Assembly (NCBI GenBank): GCA_937894825.1
Contig: CALCQT010000331.1
Coordinates: 1-10,550, forward strand
Direction: 5' to 3'
DNA: 10,550 nucleotides
Source: an uncultured Anaerolineaceae bacterium
GTDB taxonomy: Bacteria; Chloroflexota; Anaerolineae; Anaerolineales; Anaerolineaceae
The position numbers and the translations under genes were made by a program. The stretch's first letter is position 1, and each line of letters opens with the position of its first letter. Below the pieces are notes generated by a model. That model had not been told where the DNA came from. It searched no databases and saw only the letters and a program-made list of their open reading frames with translations. Positions 6,412-10,550 of the stretch are shown here, piece by piece.

Positions 6412-7770
6412 TTACTTCTTCTTTGCGGCGCCTTTTCGTTGTTTCGGGCGTTTATGCCCGATATAAATGCCGAATTCAGGCAGGATTTTCGAGGCCAGTA
6501 AGAGGACAAACAGTGTCAGAAGTACTGCGAATCCGAATACCAGCAGCGTATGCCCAAGGTCATTCATCCAGGCCGGTTTGATGATCATGACCAGCGAAAG
6601 CGTTACCATCAAACAACCGCTGAACAACTTCAGGATTTGTCCGTGCTTCTCTTCCATGCGGGAAGATTTCATGGTGAAGACGACAACGAAAAAGATGATC
6701 AGTTCATCCAACTGGTAGATCAGCATATACAGCAGCAGGAGCAAAACGAATGTCAGCGTTGAGGCGTTCTGGGAGACCAGCAGGTTACTCCAGATGACCG
6801 GGAAGGCGGCTGTACAGGAAAACTCTACCAGGGAAACACCGAGCCCAAGGGCGATTGTCGCCCCAATCATGGCCCAAACGTTTTCACTGGAATTCATCAC
6901 ATTGCGCATTTTTTGATAAATTCCGGGCTTCTGAGAATCCTGAATTGTGAGAGATACCCCTTCTTTGTAAAAGAAGTAATCCTTCAAATTGATGGCGCCC
7001 AGGATCAGCGTCAAAATTGCGACCCCGATCTGAATCCATTTCATATAGCTGACATAAGTCAGAATTGTAAAGACGCCGGCGATAAAAAGTGCGTAAACTG
7101 CCGCTGTCACAGTCAGGAAGACCAGCCCGATGATGATGGTCTTTTTCCGCGAATGGGTCCGAACGGTCATCGCCAGCAGCATTGTCAGTACCCACAACGA
7201 ACAGGGGTTGACGCCATCCACCAGACCGATGATGATCGTGCTGAACAGAAGCGAACGGTTCTCCAGGTTGATTTCACCGATCAATGGCAATGTGATCACC
7301 GCTGCGGTGCTGATCGCAGGCGGCTGCAGGTCCTGGATACCGTCGACAATATCCTGCGCGTCAACCACGCCGCCTTCAATGCCATCCCGGATGGCCCGCT
7401 CCATCTCTTTTTGTTTATCCACGTTAAAGCCAACCCAATATTCGTTACCGATAAACGTCACGGGCACGCCGGTCGGTTTGAACCCGTAAGCTTCGGCAAA
7501 CTTCTCAATCACAGGCTGGTTTTCCGGGTGGTACCACAATTCATAGTCATGGATCACAAGCTGATTGCCGTATTTCTGTGTCATTTCTTCCAGAAAAACT
7601 TCCTGGTCCGCGCAGTGCGGACAACCGTCCCCCCAGAAGAAATACATGTTCACGATATATTTGGTCTGCGTTTGTGCCGCCGCCGCAGGGATCGCTGTGG
7701 CGAGAAAGATAAAAATCAGACTTAGCAGCAAGACCAAAAAGGTAGAATAATTCCGCTTTGCTAGATTCAT
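6412..7770 (-). CDS. Thioredoxin-like domain fused to a CcdA/DsbD-like membrane electron carrier
   Basis: 452 aa. Residues about 10-32 are a signal peptide or signal anchor (likely cleavage after Ala31/32). Residues 38-150 are a thioredoxin-fold domain with the redox motif Cys50-Pro-His-Cys53 (FFWGDGCPHC) and the cis-proline loop TGVPVTF (100-106). From about residue 174 there are six or seven membrane segments with Cys190 in VNPCSL and Cys319 in FSCTAAFP. These match the paired intramembrane cysteines of CcdA/DsbD. The tail is Lys/Arg-rich and should be cytoplasmic. The likely role is to pass electrons from cytoplasmic thioredoxin across the membrane to the exported CPHC domain for reduction or isomerisation of disulfides outside. 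The ATG has AAAGGA eight bases upstream. It is probably a single-gene unit, ending at the terminator 6338-6400. The natural substrate is unknown. Confidence 0.88.
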   Translation of the reverse strand: MNLAKRNYSTFLVLLLSLIFIFLATAIPAAAAQTQTKYIVNMYFFWGDGCPHCADQEVFLEEMTQKYGNQLVIHDYELWYHPENQPVIEKFAEAYGFKPTGVPVTFIGNEYWVGFNVDKQKEMERAIRDGIEGGVVDAQDIVDGIQDLQPPAISTAAVITLPLIGEINLENRSLLFSTIIIGLVDGVNPCSLWVLTMLLAMTVRTHSRKKTIIIGLVFLTVTAAVYALFIAGVFTILTYVSYMKWIQIGVAILTLILGAINLKDYFFYKEGVSLTIQDSQKPGIYQKMRNVMNSSENVWAMIGATIALGLGVSLVEFSCTAAFPVIWSNLLVSQNASTLTFVLLLLLYMLIYQLDELIIFFVVVFTMKSSRMEEKHGQILKLFSGCLMVTLSLVMIIKPAWMNDLGHTLLVFGFAVLLTLFVLLLASKILPEFGIYIGHKRPKQRKGAAKKK

Positions 7771-7805
7771 GGATAATGTCCTTTAGTTCCCCCAAAATAT
7801 TATCA

Positions 7806-7848
7806 GGCAATCGAAATTCAATCAGTTCTGCAGGCATTTCAGATTGCC
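7806..7848. repeat. 12-13 bp imperfect inverted repeat upstream of the thioredoxin/CcdA fusion gene
   Basis: ggcaatcgaaat (7806-7817) and atttcagattgcc (7836-7848) are complementary over 12 pairs with one bulged base and an 18-base loop. On the minus strand it lies just before a TAATAT (7803-7798) that could be a -10 box; no good -35 box is visible. It could be a spaced operator or an RNA hairpin if transcription starts further upstream. Confidence 0.5.
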
Positions 7849-7893
7849 GACCAATTGTCCTAAGGTTGATTTTACCGTAAAGCAGTTGTATTC

Positions 7894-7931
7894 CCGTCAT
7901 AAAAGAACCGCGAAAAAGGTTTCTGTGACGG
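7894..7931 (-). terminator. Possible weak terminator after the Hsp70/DUF2997/radical-SAM operon
   Basis: On the minus strand, downstream of the radical-SAM gene stop at 7957, an outer CCGTCA/TGACGG pairing encloses an inner AGAAACC/GGTTCT hairpin with a bulged A, and TTTT follows the inner stem. The stem is short and the T-run weak, so this is only a candidate. The gap 7771-7956 holds this structure, the inverted repeat at 7806-7848 and no convincing gene. Confidence 0.35.
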
Positions 7932-7956
7932 AAATAGATAAAGGTTAGCTTAAACT

Positions 7957-8514
7957 TTATTGGATGGCGCCCAGTCCGCTGACGGTGACGGACCCGTCCG
8001 AAAGTATGAACACCTCATGGGTCGGAAGACCGGTTAAATCTGCCTGGTTGTACCGATCACTGACAAACCAGAGTTCCTGATTTGCGGAGGCGAGATAATG
8101 CAGATGATCCGTCTGAGCGTTTTGGTTATAAGGTCCGCAAATCAACACGTCGATCAGTGAAATGCATGCCCGGTATTGGGGCGTTGTTTCGATCTTTTCT
8201 TTGGGGAATCCGCTGAAAACGATCACCGAGCCGTTTTCCTGCCGCCGAAAGCGCGTCAGAAATTCAGCCAGTGCCTCCGCCTGTTCAAACGGTTCGCCGC
8301 CGCTGATTGTGATCCCTTCGGTTTCCGGCGGCATGGCTTTCAGACGGCGCGTCAGCGTATCGGTTGAGATCAGCTCGCCGCCTTCCGCCGCGTGCGTCTG
8401 CGGATTGAAACAACCCGGGCAGTTCAGCGTGCAGCCCTGCAGCCAGATCACGGATCGAATGCCGGGGCCGTTGGCTTTACTGCCGTGCAGAATGGTATGC
8501 ACGCGCAGATTCAT
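7957..8514 (-). CDS. Radical-SAM activase-like 4Fe-4S protein (NrdG/PflA-related)
   Basis: 185 aa. Cys28, Cys32 and Cys35 (CTLNCPGC) form the CxxxCxxC site that holds the SAM-binding 4Fe-4S cluster. ISGGEPFEQ at 70-78 is the family's SAM-contact loop. Before the cysteines, the GPGIRSVIWLQGC stretch is typical of NrdG-type activating enzymes and of the '4Fe-4S single cluster domain' family. The length is close to NrdG and shorter than PflA. No glycyl-radical enzyme is encoded beside it, so a role as an ordinary activase is unproven. The ATG overlaps the stop of the DUF2997-like gene (ATGA), which points to coupled translation and a shared function with that protein and the Hsp70-like protein. 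It probably acts in the cytoplasm under anaerobic conditions; the substrate is unknown. Confidence 0.88.
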   Translation of the reverse strand: MNLRVHTILHGSKANGPGIRSVIWLQGCTLNCPGCFNPQTHAAEGGELISTDTLTRRLKAMPPETEGITISGGEPFEQAEALAEFLTRFRRQENGSVIVFSGFPKEKIETTPQYRACISLIDVLICGPYNQNAQTDHLHYLASANQELWFVSDRYNQADLTGLPTHEVFILSDGSVTVSGLGAIQ

Positions 8515-8741
8515 TTATTGCCGCCGCTCCGTAAATGAATTTTTTCCTGCTGTGCGGCGCTGTTTTGAACCGGCTGCTCCAGCGCTTCCGGCGTCATTTC
8601 GCGGCTGAGGATTTTGCCGCCCAACGCCGCTTCAAGCGCCGCTGTCGTGTCCAGGCAGGCTTCTCCCGCGATGCCGTTAACACGGATGCGGATATTCCCT
8701 TTTTCGTCAATAGTGACCTCAATTTCTTCAAGCCGGGCCAT
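8511..8741 (-). CDS. Small DUF2997-like protein
   Basis: 76 aa from the chosen ATG. The sequence ARLEEIEVTIDEKGNIRIRV, then a Gly-rich turn, CLDTTAALEAALGG and a REMTPEALEQ stretch fits the DUF2997 pattern as I know it: a beta hairpin with a 'vtId..G.i.i.v.G..G..C...t..le..lG' core and a short basic/Glu end. The last 20 or so residues (after EQPVQNSAAQ) are polar and probably disordered. An upstream TTG at 8768 would add nine residues, but AGGAGG four bases before the ATG at 8741 decides for the shorter form. DUF2997 proteins have no established biochemical role; from memory they often lie near DUF1257, AAA ATPase or ferredoxin-like genes. Here the gene lies 32 bases after the Hsp70-like gene and overlaps the radical-SAM gene by four bases. 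Confidence 0.75.
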   Translation of the reverse strand: MARLEEIEVTIDEKGNIRIRVNGIAGEACLDTTAALEAALGGKILSREMTPEALEQPVQNSAAQQEKIHLRSGGNK

Positions 8742-8773
8742 AGCTCCTCCTTGTGTGAATGTCCGCAATAGGC

Positions 8774-10351
8774 TCAGGACAACCGGATGACCGGGAATTT
8801 ATCAAACAGGATCTTTCCGGTTTCCAGGTCGGTTGCAGTTAACAATAACATCTTATTGGGGCTGATTTCAAAAAGTGTTTCAAAACGCGGCTGTCCTTTT
8901 TGCGCCGGCGGCTCCGCTTTCAGGAAGGACGGCGTCCGTTCATTCATCCAATGCCGTAACTGTGCGTTTTGTTCCTGCGTTCCAAGCGGAAACAAACGCA
9001 CTTCGCCTCGCTCATCGAACAGGATTTCGTAATGATCCGCCGGAAGCACGCTTTGATGGCTGATCTCGTAAATGGCCAATCCAAGCAGCTGTTGATTCTC
9101 AAAAGAGGCCTTCACTTTCAAGGCTGCGACCGGGCCGCTGCTGGGATAGGGCGTTCCCTTCCGGATGATGGGCTGGAAAGCGTACTCCCCGCTGGCGGGA
9201 TCACGATAACGGACGGCGTAATCATGCTGGATAAAGTCATAAATATCCATGCCGCCGGCAAAACAGGCTGCCCCGCGCGCCACCGCGCCCATCGGTTCGC
9301 CTTTCAGAAGCGTCGCTTCGCCCATAATCCCTGCCATTAGATCCAATACCGCGGGAATGCGGCAGCCGCCGCCGACCGGAATGACTTTTTTGATCCGGTC
9401 CTGCGGATAGCCATGGTCCGCTGCCTGCAGCAGCGCTTCCCGGATCCGTTCATGAAGGATGCGGTACAAGCCGCGTTTTTCGAAAAGCCGGTTCAGAAAG
9501 GCACGCTCGTATTCTGTTGAAAGCAGTCTTCCATCCGGCAGCCGAAATTCAAAATGGGCTGTTTTCGCTTCGGAAAGATCCAGTTTCAGCTGTTCGCAGC
9601 GCTGCAGCAGCGCGCGGCTGCAGCCTTCAATTCCCTGCGGGAGAAGGTGGTGATCCCGGCAGATTTCCTCATAAATCCAGGTGTCCAGCGTCGCGCCGCC
9701 GATGCCACAGGCGGATTTTCCTGCCACGGTACAGAATTGCCCGGCTGTTTCTTTTGCTTCCGGCGCCTCCCGAACAGCCGCCACGACCGCCTGGAGCGTG
9801 CTGCCGCCGAAATCCAGCAGCAACAGTGCATCGCCGGCGTGAACGGTTTCTTCATACCCGGCCGCTGCGGCGGAAGCTTCATCAATGATGCGGATCCGGC
9901 GCTGCCGGCGGTCGGCATTTTGCGCCCGGTCCGCTGCCAGCCAGTTTTCATAGTGCTCAAAGGCCTCCAGCGGGACGCTGAGGGTGATCTCATCCGGATC
10001 GAAGGCGGCCTGCGCAAAGGCTGAGACTTCGATCAGCTTCAAAAAATCTTCGGCGGCCTGCCGGGCGCTGATCTTCCCCGGCGCGTTTTGGATGCTGTAG
10101 GGACTGCGCAAGCTGATATAGCGCTTCATCCAACGGAAGGTCTGCGGGGAGGAAAGCAATCCTGCCGCGAGGACCTGCTGCCCGATCAGGATTTTCTCCG
10201 CGGACACGTAGTGGATCAGCGACGGGATGACAAAGCCATCCGCCATGCTGTATCCATCCAGGCGCAGCGTTTCGGAACGCTGTGCTTCCGCGTTCCAGAG
10301 GGCCAGAACGGTGTTTGAATTGCCAAAGTCGATCGCAAGTTTATTTTCCAT
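8774..10351 (-). CDS. Divergent Hsp70-family protein lacking the C-terminal lid
   Basis: 525 aa. The actin-like ATPase domain covers about residues 1-370: phosphate-1 loop DFGNSNT (8-14), IPS at 42-44, WMKRYI with Lys76 matching the catalytic lysine of DnaK, DEASAAAAGY (157-166) in place of NEPTAAAL, phosphate-2 DFGGST (180-185), GIGGATLD (216-223) and the adenosine motif VGGGCRIP (326-333). Residues about 372-525 follow the DnaK substrate-binding beta domain (RKGTPYP at 397-403, FEISPNKMLLLTATD at 494-508, then TGK), and the protein ends where DnaK begins its helical lid. There is no lid and no acidic tail, and the linker is not the usual hydrophobic LLL. I start at 10351 because MENKLAIDFG is the usual beginning; the open frame runs on to the window edge. 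Ribosome binding is weak. It heads the three-gene operon. Confidence 0.9.
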   Translation of the reverse strand: MENKLAIDFGNSNTVLALWNAEAQRSETLRLDGYSMADGFVIPSLIHYVSAEKILIGQQVLAAGLLSSPQTFRWMKRYISLRSPYSIQNAPGKISARQAAEDFLKLIEVSAFAQAAFDPDEITLSVPLEAFEHYENWLAADRAQNADRRQRRIRIIDEASAAAAGYEETVHAGDALLLLDFGGSTLQAVVAAVREAPEAKETAGQFCTVAGKSACGIGGATLDTWIYEEICRDHHLLPQGIEGCSRALLQRCEQLKLDLSEAKTAHFEFRLPDGRLLSTEYERAFLNRLFEKRGLYRILHERIREALLQAADHGYPQDRIKKVIPVGGGCRIPAVLDLMAGIMGEATLLKGEPMGAVARGAACFAGGMDIYDFIQHDYAVRYRDPASGEYAFQPIIRKGTPYPSSGPVAALKVKASFENQQLLGLAIYEISHQSVLPADHYEILFDERGEVRLFPLGTQEQNAQLRHWMNERTPSFLKAEPPAQKGQPRFETLFEISPNKMLLLTATDLETGKILFDKFPVIRLS

Positions 10352-10361
10352 TTCAACGGAT

Positions 10362-10367
10362 ATTGTA
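10362..10367 (-). promoter_or_regulatory. Possible -10 box very close to the Hsp70-like gene start
   Basis: TACAAT on the minus strand lies only 10 bases before the ATG at 10351. If it is used, the transcript would start about four bases before the ATG and be nearly leaderless, which would fit the lack of a ribosome binding site. The hexamer 17 bases upstream (TCGGAT) is a poor -35 box, so confidence is low. Confidence 0.3.
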
Positions 10368-10544
10368 CAGCATTGCCGCACAAAATCCGACCGGAGATAT
10401 TCGTTGAAATTTTTGTGCATTGCGCCCAATTTTGAAATCCTGCGGATAGAACCCGTTTTACGCCGACCGATGATAAAATAAGCCCAAAATCTCAATCGAC
10501 AGCGGGTGCGCAAAAGGTGCAGCCCTGTCTGAAAGGATCCCCGC

Positions 10545-10550
10545 ATGTAC
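10545..10550 (+). CDS. Possible start of a divergent gene, cut by the window edge
   Basis: An ATG at 10545 follows AAAGGA (10532-10537) with seven bases between, a good plus-strand ribosome binding site. Only two codons (Met-Tyr) are visible, so nothing can be said about the product. The 10352-10544 gap upstream holds no other supported gene; an AT-rich GATAAAAT near 10470-10478 could belong to its promoter but has no clear -35 partner. Confidence 0.25.

Noticed and set aside
6913..7725. Plus-strand open frame of 270 codons opposite the redox fusion gene
   Set aside because: It is rich in Asp, His, Arg and Gln, with no recognisable domain, and is fully antisense to a gene with clear motifs, a signal peptide and a ribosome binding site.
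7547..7900. Minus-strand open frame of 117 codons beginning MTGIQLLYGK before the redox fusion gene
   Set aside because: The first third looks somewhat protein-like, but there is no ribosome binding site and the remainder is a shifted reading of the thioredoxin/CcdA fusion gene. Its start also falls in the region with the candidate terminator and inverted repeat.
10352..10546. N-terminal extension of the Hsp70-like protein up to the window edge
   Set aside because: The 65 extra residues show no similarity to Hsp70, are rich in Arg, and include the likely promoter region; Hsp70 proteins begin just before the phosphate-1 loop.

Overview
This is a bacterial window in which every protein-coding gene I can support lies on the minus strand, except for a possible start codon at the extreme right edge. 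Two tRNA genes in the middle lie on the plus strand. The mix of genes (alpha-glucan/alpha-glucoside uptake, a radical-SAM activase-like protein, an Hsp70-like protein, tRNAs without an encoded CCA) suits an anaerobic, fermentative, carbohydrate-using bacterium. Chloroflexota of the class Anaerolineae is my best guess, but this rests on general impression and not on a diagnostic marker.

Region A (about 1-5964) is a LacI-controlled sugar module, in transcription order from right to left: LacI-family repressor (5904-4879); a promoter with a 14-bp palindromic operator at the expected transcription start (4750-4701); a solute-binding protein broken by a one-base frameshift (4658-3283); a 57-nt nested inverted repeat (3207-3263); two MalF/MalG-type permeases (3171-2278 and 2267-1446); a GH13 glycosidase without a signal peptide (1406-108); and the first 34 codons of what looks like a GH31 alpha-glucosidase (103 to the left edge). 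The likely logic is that the binding protein captures an alpha-linked oligosaccharide, the permeases import it, and GH13 and GH31 hydrolyse it in the cytoplasm. No ATPase gene is present here, so the transporter either borrows a shared MsiK/UgpC-type ATPase or uses one outside the window.

Region B (about 6086-6400) has a strong promoter, tRNA-Gly(GCC), tRNA-Cys(GCA), and a 63-nt near-perfect inverted repeat that should terminate transcription from both sides.

Region C (6412-7956) has one gene fusing an exported thioredoxin-like CPHC domain to a CcdA/DsbD-like membrane domain. A long stem-loop lies in its upstream region.

Region D (7957-10351) is a compact three-gene operon: a divergent Hsp70-like protein that ends at the substrate-binding beta domain, a small DUF2997-like protein, and a radical-SAM activase-like iron-sulfur protein whose start overlaps the previous stop (ATGA). 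It is visibly richer in G+C than region A. It is the best candidate in the window for a poorly described system. The right edge may hold the first codons of a divergent gene.
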